NCBI GenBank assembly: GCA_910587715.1
Contig: CAJUMV010000034.1
Span: forward strand, 1 to 45,678
Direction: 5' to 3'
Origin: an uncultured Lachnospiraceae bacterium
GTDB taxonomy: Bacteria; Bacillota; Clostridia; Lachnospirales; Lachnospiraceae
Length of the DNA stretch: 45,678 bases
The notes under the pieces were generated by a model, which saw only the letters and a program-made list of their open reading frames with translations, was not told the origin of the DNA and did no database searches. Of the stretch, positions 32,319 to 40,988 are shown one piece after another. Made by a program: the position numbers and the translations under genes. Position 1 is the stretch's first letter. Each line of letters starts with the position of its first letter.

Positions 32319-32854
32319 AGAAAGTATTGCGCGAAATTTTAAATACCAGTCTGTATCTGCTGGGTGTGTTGTGTCTCGTGTATCTGGTGATTCATTTTGT
32401 GGGTCAGCGGACGCAGGTGCAGGGAAGCTCCATGGAACCGACGCTCAGTCAGGGGGATAATCTGATCGTGGATAAGCTGAGTTACCGTTTCCACGACCCG
32501 GAGCGTTTTGACATTATTGTGTTTCCCTTCCTGCGGCAGGAGGATACCTTCTACATTAAGCGGATTATCGGGCTGCCGGGCGAGACAGTACAGATCGATG
32601 AGGAAGGGAATATCTATGTGGATGGCGAAGTGCTGGAAGAATCCTACGGTAAGGAAGTAATCGCCAATCCCGGCAGGGCGTATGAGCCCATTACACTGGG
32701 AAACGACGAATACTTTGTGATGGGTGACAACAGAAATAACAGTACCGATGGCAGGGATCCCAAGGTGGGCAATATCAAAAGGGAGAATATTATCGGCAGG
32801 GCGTGGCTGCGAATCTGGCCTTTCGATAAGTTTGGTTTTGTCAAACACCGCTGA
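32315..32854 (+). CDS. lepB: Type I signal peptidase (second copy)
   Basis: The 179-residue protein has a short cytoplasmic head, one membrane helix (about 10-30, LYLLGVLCLVYLVIHFVG), the catalytic serine in QGSSMEPTL, the lysine in FYIKRIIGLPGE and the GDNRNNSTDGRD box. It differs clearly from the copy at 30847 outside the motifs. GGAGG ten bases before GTG 32315, together with the four-base overlap with rbgA, fixes the start; an ATG at 32285 would lie within rbgA. Confidence 0.95.
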   Translation: MKKVLREILNTSLYLLGVLCLVYLVIHFVGQRTQVQGSSMEPTLSQGDNLIVDKLSYRFHDPERFDIIVFPFLRQEDTFYIKRIIGLPGETVQIDEEGNIYVDGEVLEESYGKEVIANPGRAYEPITLGNDEYFVMGDNRNNSTDGRDPKVGNIKRENIIGRAWLRIWPFDKFGFVKHR

Positions 32855-32902
32855 TGCGGGGTGCCTTATTTGATAGGAAATTGCGACAGTACAGGAGCAG
32901 GA

Positions 32903-33670
32903 ATGATGGCGGAAAATATCAGTATTATCAGGGGAAAACTGCAGGCGGCGTCTATGGAGGAGCTGCCTGTTTTGTTTTCGGCATATGAAACGGATGAAAG
33001 AGCGGGCGTGCAGGCGGAAATTTCCAAAGCGAAAAAGCGGCTTCTTTCCTATGAAAAAGAGAGAAAGAGAACGGAGGAGCTAAAGCGCTACGAGCGGGAA
33101 TATGCCGCATATACCCATATCTGCGGCATTGACGAGGTAGGCAGAGGTCCCCTGTCCGGACCTGTGGTAGCCGGAGCGGTTATTTTGCCGAAAGATTGTG
33201 ATATATTATATATCAATGATTCTAAGAAACTCTCCGAAAAAAAGAGAGAAGAGTTGTATGAGGTCATTATGGAGAAAGCGGTGGCGGTGGGCTTGGGTTA
33301 CAGTACGCCGGAGCGGATTGACGAAATCAATATCCTGCAGGCTACATACGAGGCGATGCGGGAAGCCATCGGGAAATTATCGGTAACGCCTGACATTTTA
33401 TTGAATGACGCGGTGACCATACCGGAGGTCAAAATACGGCAGGTGCCTATTATCAAAGGAGACGCCAAGAGCATTTCCATCGGCGCAGCAAGCATTGTGG
33501 CGAAAGTGACAAGAGACCGGCTTATGGTGCAGTATGACGAGGTTTATCCGGAGTACGGTTTTGCGTCAAATAAGGGATACGGGGCGCAGGCGCATATTGC
33601 CGCGCTGAAAAAATACGGACCGTGCCCCATTCACAGAAAAACTTTTATCAAAAATTTTTGCGAGGTGTAA
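32903..33670 (+). CDS. rnhB: Ribonuclease HII
   Basis: The 255-residue enzyme removes ribonucleotides from DNA and RNA primers. The catalytic core starts at YTHICGIDEVGRGPLSGPVV (metal-binding Asp and Glu of DEVGRG); further acidic residues are in LNDAVT and DRLMVQYDEVYP. A helical 70-residue N-terminal extension is typical of Firmicute RNase HII. AGGAG precedes ATG 32903 by five bases and ATG 32906 by eight, so either may be used. Confidence 0.95.
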   Translation: MMAENISIIRGKLQAASMEELPVLFSAYETDERAGVQAEISKAKKRLLSYEKERKRTEELKRYEREYAAYTHICGIDEVGRGPLSGPVVAGAVILPKDCDILYINDSKKLSEKKREELYEVIMEKAVAVGLGYSTPERIDEINILQATYEAMREAIGKLSVTPDILLNDAVTIPEVKIRQVPIIKGDAKSISIGAASIVAKVTRDRLMVQYDEVYPEYGFASNKGYGAQAHIAALKKYGPCPIHRKTFIKNFCEV

Positions 33671-33672
33671 GA

Positions 33673-35487
33673 TTGAATCTGGGAAGTATTTTTAAAAAAG
33701 AAAATCAGCGGGTAAGGGCGAACGACACCGTAAAGGTAACGGATTCCATGGGGAAGGGCGAGCGGCTCAGGCATCTGCAGAATGAGGTGCGCGCCTTAAA
33801 GCCGGGACAGACGCTGCAGGGAACGGTGGTGAGCAGGGACGGCAATTCCGTGCAGATTGAGCTGGCCCAGGACTTTGCCATCAACGCCAAGATTGACAAG
33901 AGCGTGAATCTGGCTCTTGGGCAGATGATGAGCTTCGAGGTGAAAGCCAACAGCAGCTCCTTTATGTCCCTTGCACCCCTTTATACCAATACGGCGAATA
34001 CTGCCACCATTCTGCGCGCCCTGGCGGCGGCAGGGATGCCGGAGACAGCGGAAAATATAGAGATGGTGGCAAAAATGATGGAGGAGGGGATGCCTATAGA
34101 CAAGGAGTCTATTCTCAATATGAGCAGGCTGATCATGGATTTCCCCGGGAAAAATCCCACATCCATCATACAGATGACAAGGCTGGAGCTGCCCGTGACA
34201 GAAGCGAATATTGAGCAGTTTGAGCAGTACAAGGCGGCAAATCATCAGATTCTCGGGAGCGCGGAGACGATTATGGAGGAGCTGCCGAAAGCGTTTATGG
34301 AACTGGTAAACAGCGGGCAGGGGGATAAAGCGCTTGCTTTTTATCAGGCGGTTATCGATATTTTTGCGGGAGACGGCGCCGGGGAGGACGGAACCGTCAC
34401 CGTGCAGAGCGGCGCGGACAAACCGGCACAGGCGGACGAAAACGTTCTTCAGGGAGCGATTCAGGCGGAGGAGAACGCGACAGGCGCGGACGCAGAGAGC
34501 ACAAAGAATATCGGAGGGGACGGTCAGGCGCAGAACAAGCTGGCGGCGGAGCTTGCGAAACAGACGGAGCTTCCGGAGACGGGGAATCAGGCAGAGGACG
34601 CTTCCCAGGCGGGCACGGCACGGCAGACGGGAGAGGGAGCCTTGCAGGACGGGCGCGCGCCGGTTTTAAGTCAGGAGCAGTGGACGCGGCTGGGAGATGC
34701 GCTGCGCGAGCTTGGCATGAATGAGGAGACGGCGGCGCAGGTGAAGAACGGTGCGTTTACGCCGAAAGAGGTATTACAGTTTGTCAAACAGCTCATACCG
34801 AAGGCATTTCGCGGGGATGTGCCGGAGCAGGCTTTGCACAGACTCCTTGGCGGAAAGGAATTTCAGACGTTATTGAAAGATGAAATCGGTCGTCAGTGGA
34901 CGATAGAACCGCGTGATGTGGCGGATAAAAAGCAGGTAGAGCAGCTTTACGAGCGTATTCGGGAGCAGACAGCAAGGCTTTCTCAGGCGCTTGAGACGGC
35001 GGGCAAGGGGGATGCGCCCGTGGCGAGAAGCGTGCAGAACTTACAGAGCAATGTGGACTTTATGAACCAGATGAACCACCTTTATACCTATGTGCAGCTG
35101 CCCTTAAAGATGCTGGGGAACAATGCGCACGGCGACCTCTATGTCTACACCAACAAAAAGAATCTGGCGGCAAGAGATGGGCAGGTGAGCGCCCTTCTGC
35201 ATCTGGATATGGAGCATCTGGGACCGCTTGACGTCTATGTGACAATGAAAGACAAGCAGGTGGCGACGAACTTTACGGTGGCGGATGAGAGCATTCTGGA
35301 GCTGATTGAGAAAAATATAGAGGTTCTTAATAAACGGCTGGAAGGCAGAGGATATTCGCTGAAAGCGCAGATGCATGTGAAGGAAAATGCGGAGGAAGAA
35401 GAGGATTCTTCCATTATGCAGACGCTGTTGAGCCAGCAGAAGAATATTTCGGTGCTCAGCAGGACATCATTCGACATGAGGGCTTAG
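33673..35487 (+). CDS. FliK-like protein with Flg_hook C-terminal domain
   Basis: The 604-residue protein has a conserved N-terminal region (1-235), an Ala/Gln/Glu-rich low-complexity linker (about 233-328) and a C-terminal domain (about 473-573: VQLPLKMLGNNAHGDLYVYT, then LHLDMEHLGPLDVYV) resembling the flagellar hook-length control domain. In flagella FliK interacts with FlhB to switch export specificity. The next gene encodes an FlhB-C-like protein, so the pair may preserve that interaction. TTG 33673 with GAGGTG five bases upstream, two bases after rnhB, is the likely start; no suitable ATG is nearby. It occupies the place of ylqG in Bacillus. Confidence 0.8.
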   Translation: MNLGSIFKKENQRVRANDTVKVTDSMGKGERLRHLQNEVRALKPGQTLQGTVVSRDGNSVQIELAQDFAINAKIDKSVNLALGQMMSFEVKANSSSFMSLAPLYTNTANTATILRALAAAGMPETAENIEMVAKMMEEGMPIDKESILNMSRLIMDFPGKNPTSIIQMTRLELPVTEANIEQFEQYKAANHQILGSAETIMEELPKAFMELVNSGQGDKALAFYQAVIDIFAGDGAGEDGTVTVQSGADKPAQADENVLQGAIQAEENATGADAESTKNIGGDGQAQNKLAAELAKQTELPETGNQAEDASQAGTARQTGEGALQDGRAPVLSQEQWTRLGDALRELGMNEETAAQVKNGAFTPKEVLQFVKQLIPKAFRGDVPEQALHRLLGGKEFQTLLKDEIGRQWTIEPRDVADKKQVEQLYERIREQTARLSQALETAGKGDAPVARSVQNLQSNVDFMNQMNHLYTYVQLPLKMLGNNAHGDLYVYTNKKNLAARDGQVSALLHLDMEHLGPLDVYVTMKDKQVATNFTVADESILELIEKNIEVLNKRLEGRGYSLKAQMHVKENAEEEEDSSIMQTLLSQQKNISVLSRTSFDMRA

Positions 35488-35489
35488 AA

Positions 35490-35777
35490 ATGGAAAAGAA
35501 GGAAAAAGTCAAGCAGGCGATAGCCTTGGAATACGACCCGAATGACGAGGCGCCGCGTGTGATTGCCTCTGGCAGAGGGGCTTTGGCGGAGCGGATTATC
35601 GAGAAGGCGAAAGAGGCGGATGTACCGATTCATCGTGACGATAAGCTGGCGGATACGCTTTCCCGGCTGGAAATCGGGGATATGATTCCGCCGGAGCTTT
35701 ACGAGGTGGTGGCGGAGATCCTGATTTTTGTGGACTCCATGGATAAAGTGAAGGCAAAACTGGCGAAAGGCACTTGA
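35490..35777 (+). CDS. FlhB C-terminal-domain homologue (YlqH-like)
   Basis: The 95-residue cytoplasmic protein matches the domain that follows the autocleavage site of FlhB/YscU export proteins: AIALEYDPNDEAPRVIASG, then AERIIEKAKEADVPIHRDDKLADTL. The membrane part and the NPTH cleavage motif are absent, so it corresponds to FlhX/YlqH-type stand-alone domains. It lies two bases after the FliK-like gene and two before yraN, in the rnhB operon as in Bacillus. The role is unknown; interaction with the FliK-like protein is inference. Confidence 0.9.
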   Translation: MEKKEKVKQAIALEYDPNDEAPRVIASGRGALAERIIEKAKEADVPIHRDDKLADTLSRLEIGDMIPPELYEVVAEILIFVDSMDKVKAKLAKGT

Positions 35778-35779
35778 GG

Positions 35780-36133
35780 ATGAATAAGAGGGAAAAAGGG
35801 GCACAGAAGGAGGAACAGGTCTGTGCCTGTTTGCGTTCAGAGGGCGTGAAAATCGTGGAGCGTAATTTTCACAATCGGCAGGGAGAGATTGATATGATCG
35901 GGTATGACGGCGGTTATCTGGTCTTTTTTGAGGTGAAATACCGTTCCGGGAAAAGCAAGGGCAGCGCGGCGGAAGCAGTGGGCTTTGCCAAACAGAGGAA
36001 AATCTGCCGGGTGGCGGATTACTACCGCGTGATTCATCACTGCTCGGAGGACACGCCAATCCGTTTTGACGTGGTGGCGGTGGATGGGGAAAAGATGGAG
36101 TGGATTAAAAACGCGTTTAGCTACATTGTATAA
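35780..36133 (+). CDS. yraN: UPF0102 family protein YraN
   Basis: The 117-residue protein has the endonuclease-like fold signature of the family: GEIDMIG then LVFFEVKYRS, an acidic D-x(n)-E-x-K pattern, and RFDVVAV near the end. Biochemical function is unproven; a nuclease linked to DNA repair is often assumed. AAAGG lies nine bases before ATG 35780. It closes the ylxM-yraN gene run. Confidence 0.93.
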   Translation: MNKREKGAQKEEQVCACLRSEGVKIVERNFHNRQGEIDMIGYDGGYLVFFEVKYRSGKSKGSAAEAVGFAKQRKICRVADYYRVIHHCSEDTPIRFDVVAVDGEKMEWIKNAFSYIV

Positions 36134-36155
36134 ATAACATGAGTTATAGAGAAGG

Positions 36156-36343
36156 CTGCGAAACTCCCTCTTGGTTGTTAAAATTGTACAAATAGTATAA
36201 CCAACGCAGACGCGCTTGCGCTCCGTTCCAAACGCAGCGGTACTAGGCTCGAAAGGACCTCGCCAAGTGCCGGCGTTTTCCAAGGGTCTGCTTATGGTTA
36301 TGCTATTTGCACAATTGCTGTAATAGTGAGAGAAGTTTCGCAG
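36156..36343. repeat. Fold-back element of about 190 bp with long imperfect terminal inverted repeats
   Basis: The two ends are CTGCGAAACT (36156-36165) and its exact complement AGTTTCGCAG (36334-36343). Inside, 36182-36203 pairs with 36295-36316 over 22 bases with one mismatch and one G:U pair, and GCAGAC (36206-36211) pairs with GTCTGC (36286-36291). The 74-base apex contains GCGC/GCGC and CGCC/GGCG mini-stems. No protein frame fits. It fills the 249-base gap between yraN and pgeF. It looks like a MITE-like insertion or a structured RNA; target-site duplications are not evident. Confidence 0.75.
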
Positions 36344-36382
36344 TTGGCAAGAATAAATTACACGATGAGAGGGGATATGCGT

Positions 36383-37237
36383 ATGGATTGGTATAGACAT
36401 AAAAGCAGCAGACAGGTGCACGAAAACCGGGCGGGGGGGCTGGTCTACCTCACATTTCCTATTTTGGAGAAGATTGACTGGGCAAGTCATTTGTTCTCCA
36501 CGAGGATGGGCGGCGCAAGTGAGGGAATTTACCGTTCCATGAACTTAAGTTATACGAGAGGGGATCGGAAAGAATCCGTGGATGAAAATTTCCGGCGTAT
36601 TGCGGCGGCGCTTGGCTGTGGCGTGGAGGATATCGTCTGTTCGGATCAGACGCACACCACGAATCTGCGGATTGTGGGGAAAGCGGACGGCGGAAAGGGG
36701 ATTACCAGGGAAAAGGATTACCGTGATGTGGACGGGCTTTTGACGGACGAGCCGGGGGTGTATCTGGCGACCTTTTTTGCGGACTGCGTGCCTTTATATT
36801 TTGTAGATACGAGGAGAAAGGCGATTGCGCTGGCTCACTCCGGCTGGCGGGGCACTGTCGCGCGCATGGGGCAGTGTGTGGTGGAAAAGCTGCGGGAGTC
36901 TTACGGCACGGATCCGGCAGACATTGTGGCGGCTGTCGGGCCGTCTATCTGTCAGGAATGCTATGAGGTCAGCGAGGACGTGGCGGACGCTTTTGCGGCG
37001 GCGTTTACAAAGCCCGGGCAGGAGCGGGAGATACTGCTTGCGAAGGGCGGCGGCAAATACCAGCTTGATTTGTGGCGGGCGAACGAGATTGTGCTGGCGG
37101 AGGCGGGGATTCCCAGGGAACAGATTCAGGTAACGGATTTGTGTACATGCCATAACGACCGTTATTTGTTTTCCCACCGTGCAAGCCACGGACAGAGGGG
37201 GAATCTGGGCGCGTTTTTGGGGCTTCCCGCAAATTAA
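36383..37237 (+). CDS. pgeF: PgeF/YfiH (laccase-domain) purine nucleoside phosphorylase
   Basis: The 284-residue protein belongs to the YfiH family, described as copper/zinc-dependent enzymes active on purine nucleosides and involved in peptidoglycan precursor editing (PgeF). The metal ligands are His91 in SDQTHTTN, Cys135 in FFADCVPL and His152 in AHSGWRGT. The GPSICQECYEV segment is also typical. GAGAGGGG eight bases before ATG 36383 favours this start; earlier in-frame starts (36326 GTG, 36365 ATG) run into or abut the fold-back element. Confidence 0.92.
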   Translation: MDWYRHKSSRQVHENRAGGLVYLTFPILEKIDWASHLFSTRMGGASEGIYRSMNLSYTRGDRKESVDENFRRIAAALGCGVEDIVCSDQTHTTNLRIVGKADGGKGITREKDYRDVDGLLTDEPGVYLATFFADCVPLYFVDTRRKAIALAHSGWRGTVARMGQCVVEKLRESYGTDPADIVAAVGPSICQECYEVSEDVADAFAAAFTKPGQEREILLAKGGGKYQLDLWRANEIVLAEAGIPREQIQVTDLCTCHNDRYLFSHRASHGQRGNLGAFLGLPAN

Positions 37238-37295
37238 GAAAGTATTAAAGAAATTCCCAGCTATTCCTTTATGATTCCATGTTTTAATGATACCA

Positions 37296-37307
37296 TAAAC
37301 CGGTTTA
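37296..37307. promoter_or_regulatory. Perfect 12-base palindrome before a response regulator gene
   Basis: TAAACCGGTTTA lies 18 bases upstream of the ATG at 37326, just before the ribosome site AAAGAGGAG. It could be an operator. No clear -35/-10 pair could be assigned around it. Confidence 0.4.
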
Positions 37308-37325
37308 ACGAAAGAGGAGAAAACA

Positions 37326-38021
37326 ATGGCTAATATTCTTGTATGCGACGACGACAGGGAGATTGTGGATGCGATTGAGATTTATCTCATGCAGGAAGGT
37401 TACACGATTTTTAAGGCTTATGACGGGCAGGAGGCAATCCGCATTTTGAAGGAACAGCAGATCCATCTGCTGCTCATTGATATCATGATGCCGAAGCTGG
37501 ACGGTATTCACGCCACCTTGAAAATCAGGGAGTACTCCAGCGTTCCCATTATTTTTCTGTCGGCGAAGTCGGAGGATACGGACAAGATTCTGGGGCTGAA
37601 CATTGGAGCGGACGATTATATCACGAAACCCTTTAATCCGTTAGAGCTGGTAGCGAGGGTGAAATCCAATCTGCGCAGGTACACGATGCTAGGGAACCTG
37701 AACACGGAGAATAATGCGCTGTTTCAGGTGGGCGGTCTGTGTATCAACGACGACACCAAGGAAGTGACGGTGGACGGGGACAGTGTGAAGCTGACGCCTA
37801 TCGAGTACAATATCCTTCTGCTGCTTGTAAAGAATTGTGGTCGTGTTTTTTCCATCGATCAAATCTATGAGAGCATCTGGAATGAGGAGGCCATCGGCGC
37901 GGACAACACGGTGGCGGTGCATATCAGACACATCAGGGAGAAGATCGAGATTAACCCCAAGGAGCCGAGATACCTTAAGGTAGTGTGGGGCGTCGGCTAC
38001 AAGGTGGAGAAAGATGTGTAA
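37326..38021 (+). CDS. OmpR-family response regulator
   Basis: The 231-residue regulator has a receiver domain with Asp8-Asp10, phospho-acceptor Asp52 in LLIDIMMPKLDG and the ITKPF lysine. A winged-helix domain follows (about 135-230), ending AVHIRHIREKIE and VVWGVGYKVEKD, close to VanR-type regulators. A GAGGAG site lies upstream. The sensor kinase gene follows by 29 bases, so the two form a two-component system. Confidence 0.96.
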   Translation: MANILVCDDDREIVDAIEIYLMQEGYTIFKAYDGQEAIRILKEQQIHLLLIDIMMPKLDGIHATLKIREYSSVPIIFLSAKSEDTDKILGLNIGADDYITKPFNPLELVARVKSNLRRYTMLGNLNTENNALFQVGGLCINDDTKEVTVDGDSVKLTPIEYNILLLLVKNCGRVFSIDQIYESIWNEEAIGADNTVAVHIRHIREKIEINPKEPRYLKVVWGVGYKVEKDV

Positions 38022-38050
38022 GCTTATGTCATGGAAGAAAGGACAGGCGG

Positions 38051-40888
38051 ATGGAAAATACAGAGCGCGGGGAAAACCCGGAGATGTTAGAGACGGCAGG
38101 TGAGACAGGGACAGCGGAGGAAAGACAGCAGGAGGAAAAAACGCCCCCCAAAAAGCAGAAGAAAAAGACCGGGAAAAACAGGAACGGGATCAAAGCGCTG
38201 CTTTTGACTTTGCAGCATGCGGCGCTGGCGATCATGGTGTTTTCCGTGATCGTGGTGACGGTGGGTTCGACGGTTCGCTATGAGGGCGTGCACTCGGAAG
38301 GCAGCTACAGTTATATCAGAAGCGCGGACCCGGGAACGCCCTTTGAGGATTCGGACGCGTTTAACCATATCTTCGGTTATGCGGTGGCGGATGTGATCCG
38401 CTATGGCGTGGTGAGCAGCCAGATGGAGACACAGGGCGCTTTCGACGGGGATAAGCTGGTGGATGTGACGGCGTACAATTACAGAAACAGTGGGCTGCCG
38501 GAACAGTATGTGACGGTGAATTACCGGCTGGAAGATTTGCTGAAATGGCAGACGTACGGTTTTGTTTACAACACTGTGGAGATGACTGACGCGGAAGCCG
38601 CCGGATTTTTAGCGGACACGACGCAGGTGACTACGATCGACCCAAAGAGCGGCTACCAGAATACTACAGATGCCAGCTACTTAAAGTCTGACGTAAAAGA
38701 ATATACGGTGGTAAATGATGTGACGGCGGCGCAGGGCACCGGCGAGGTAGTCGTGGAGTTTGCGGCGGCGGATGAAGATTCCGGTTTTGTGGCGGGATAT
38801 CAGCCGGCGGGCGCGTTGGGGAATACAGCCGCAGAGACGGATGCGCCGGCTTGGCTGGAGGAAAGCCCTGAAGTGACGGTGTCCTATACGGGTGAGGAGG
38901 TGTACGAATATTCTGTCCTTGTCAACCGCTATAAGACGGCGGACGGCAAAAATCTGGAGGAGTATGTGTCCGATTGGGAGCAGTATTATGAATTGTGCCA
39001 CAATGTACAGAGAGCGGCGGAAAGCCTTGCCTATAACTACAATGAATATCTGGAATACAAAGACTTTTACGATGTGAAAAATTCCAACGTCCGTTTTCTG
39101 ATTGAGAAGACGGTGGGCGGAAAGACGCAGTATTACAGCAATCTGCCGGAGAACAGTTCTTACAGGAAGCAGATTCTGCGGATGATGGGTGAGGAGGAGA
39201 ATGTCACCAAAGAAAAATTTATTTATTACAGCCTTGGCGACATGTCCTATATGACAAACACGACCATTGCGGCAGATACGGTAAGACAGCTGCTGCAAAG
39301 CTATGAGTACGCTTATCCGGAGTCTGTCAGGATTTGGATTGATGTGGACAGCACCTACCCGGCGCAGGATGCCTTTACGCAGGGCGCCAGATATCTGCCG
39401 AATCTCTGGCTCTGGGTGGCGGCGGCTTTTCTGGCGGGACTTTTGTACCTGATTCTCTTCGTCTGCCAGACGGTGATGACGGGAAGGGTATATGACGAGA
39501 ACGGGGAGACGCGTATCCGGCTGAATGCCTTTGATAAGATTCCGACGGAGGGAGCGCTGCTCATTGCGTGGGGCGTGGTGTTTATCGCAGTCTGGATGGC
39601 AGTTGTGGTGCTGGCGCTTGCGGATATTGACCCCACTGATATCGATTTTTACAGGGAAGCCATTCATCAGGACTGGTTTAAGGCGGTTATCTTTGCTGTT
39701 GTGTTTGCGGCGGATGTGCTGTTTACCTTTTTCTTCTACAGTCTGGTCAGAAGAATCAAGGCGCGGACGCTCTGGAAAAACGCATGGCTGTGCCGTCTCG
39801 CCAAACGGTTTAAGAAATTTGTATGGAAGGTGTACGACAACGGCGGTGTTGTTCTGCGCACATGGGTGCCCTACGGCGTGTTCCTGTTGTTTCAGTTTTT
39901 TGTCCTCGAGATAGGCGTGTGGGGGAACGGCGATATTCTCGTGATCCTGCTTGGCGGAATCGTGGATGTGATTGTGGGTATCCTTCTCTACAAGGATGCA
40001 AAGGAACGGCAGGGTATCGTGGAGGGCATAGAGACCATTACCGGCGGACAGGTGGAGCATCAGATAGAAACGGAGGGGCTGCACGGGGACAACAAGACGC
40101 TGGCGCATTCCGTCAACAGCATCGGCAAGGGTATCAAGGAAGCTGTGGAAATCAGCATGAAGGACGAGCGCATGAAGGCGGATTTGATTACTAATGTGTC
40201 CCATGATATCAAGACGCCGCTCACCTCTATCATCAACTATGTGGATCTGATCAAGAGAGAGCAGGTGGATAACGAAAAAGTACAGAATTATATCCGTGTG
40301 CTGGACGAAAAGTCCCAGCGATTAAAGCAGCTCACCGACGATTTGGTGGAGGCGAGCAAAATTACTTCGGGCAACATCAGCCTGCATTTCGAGCGCATCA
40401 ATCTGATGGAGCTGATGAACCAGACCATCGGGGAGTTTTCGGAAAAGTTTGACGAGAGAAATCTTGCCACGGTGATGAACGTGAATACCAAGGATGCGGT
40501 AATCGAGGCGGACAGCCGCAGAATCTGGCGGGTGATGGAGAATCTGTTCAACAATATTTACAAGTATGCCATGCCAGGCACGCGCGTGTATGTGACGTTA
40601 GACAAGGCAGAGAATAGCGCGGAGGAGGAAACGGACAGGATTCAGGTGACGATTAAGAACATCTCCGAAAATCCGTTATTATGTAAACCCGAAGAGCTGA
40701 CGGAGCGTTTCATCCGGGGCGACGAGTCCAGAACCACGGAAGGCAGCGGGCTGGGACTTTCCATCGCCCAAAATCTGACCATAGCCCAGCGGGGAAGCTT
40801 CCGCATTGAGCTGGACGGGGATTTGTTCAAGGTGTATCTGACGTTTCCGGTGGCGGGGGAAGGAGCAGTGTCTGCAATGAACGGATAA
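38051..40888 (+). CDS. Very large membrane histidine kinase
   Basis: The 945-residue kinase has a charged cytoplasmic head (PPKKQKKKTGKNRN), a first membrane helix at about 49-71, an extracellular region of nearly 380 residues (72-450) with no domain I recognise, then about five membrane helices (452-474, 501-524, 543-566 and a pair in 607-646). HAMP-like and HisKA regions follow, with the phospho-acceptor His718 in NVSHDIKTPLTS, and an ATPase domain with NLFNNIYKYA and GSGLGLSIAQ. AAAGGAC six bases before ATG 38051 sets the start. The multi-helix insert between sensor and kinase is unusual. The stimulus is unknown. Confidence 0.93.
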   Translation: MENTERGENPEMLETAGETGTAEERQQEEKTPPKKQKKKTGKNRNGIKALLLTLQHAALAIMVFSVIVVTVGSTVRYEGVHSEGSYSYIRSADPGTPFEDSDAFNHIFGYAVADVIRYGVVSSQMETQGAFDGDKLVDVTAYNYRNSGLPEQYVTVNYRLEDLLKWQTYGFVYNTVEMTDAEAAGFLADTTQVTTIDPKSGYQNTTDASYLKSDVKEYTVVNDVTAAQGTGEVVVEFAAADEDSGFVAGYQPAGALGNTAAETDAPAWLEESPEVTVSYTGEEVYEYSVLVNRYKTADGKNLEEYVSDWEQYYELCHNVQRAAESLAYNYNEYLEYKDFYDVKNSNVRFLIEKTVGGKTQYYSNLPENSSYRKQILRMMGEEENVTKEKFIYYSLGDMSYMTNTTIAADTVRQLLQSYEYAYPESVRIWIDVDSTYPAQDAFTQGARYLPNLWLWVAAAFLAGLLYLILFVCQTVMTGRVYDENGETRIRLNAFDKIPTEGALLIAWGVVFIAVWMAVVVLALADIDPTDIDFYREAIHQDWFKAVIFAVVFAADVLFTFFFYSLVRRIKARTLWKNAWLCRLAKRFKKFVWKVYDNGGVVLRTWVPYGVFLLFQFFVLEIGVWGNGDILVILLGGIVDVIVGILLYKDAKERQGIVEGIETITGGQVEHQIETEGLHGDNKTLAHSVNSIGKGIKEAVEISMKDERMKADLITNVSHDIKTPLTSIINYVDLIKREQVDNEKVQNYIRVLDEKSQRLKQLTDDLVEASKITSGNISLHFERINLMELMNQTIGEFSEKFDERNLATVMNVNTKDAVIEADSRRIWRVMENLFNNIYKYAMPGTRVYVTLDKAENSAEEETDRIQVTIKNISENPLLCKPEELTERFIRGDESRTTEGSGLGLSIAQNLTIAQRGSFRIELDGDLFKVYLTFPVAGEGAVSAMNG

Positions 40889-40935
40889 CTTTTTTGAAAA
40901 GTATTGCGAAAAGAAATGGTGGACAATTAAATCAC

Positions 40936-40986
40936 AAAAGGGGCATCCAGAATCAGAAGATTTTGCGATGCTCCCTTTACTTTTGT
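40936..40986. terminator. Hairpin between convergent kinase and prs genes
   Basis: AAAGGGG-CATC (40937-40947) pairs with GATGCTCCCTTT (40967-40978) with one bulged base, enclosing a 19-base loop. T-rich ACTTTTGTTTT follows on the plus strand. On the minus strand it begins ten bases after the prs stop and ends in CCCCTTTTGTG. It probably serves both genes. Confidence 0.6.
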
Positions 40987-40988
40987 TT

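Noticed and set aside
36212..36285. Apex of the fold-back element as a tRNA-like structure
   Set aside because: No T-loop GTTCGA consensus, anticodon stem or CCA end could be aligned.
36326..36382. N-terminal extension of PgeF from GTG 36326
   Set aside because: It would be encoded by the right arm of the fold-back element; GAGAGGGG is correctly spaced for ATG 36383.
38681..40204. 507-codon open frame antisense to the large histidine kinase
   Set aside because: It lies wholly inside a clear kinase gene, has no ribosome site or recognisable motif, and reflects the GC-rich codon pattern of the sense gene.
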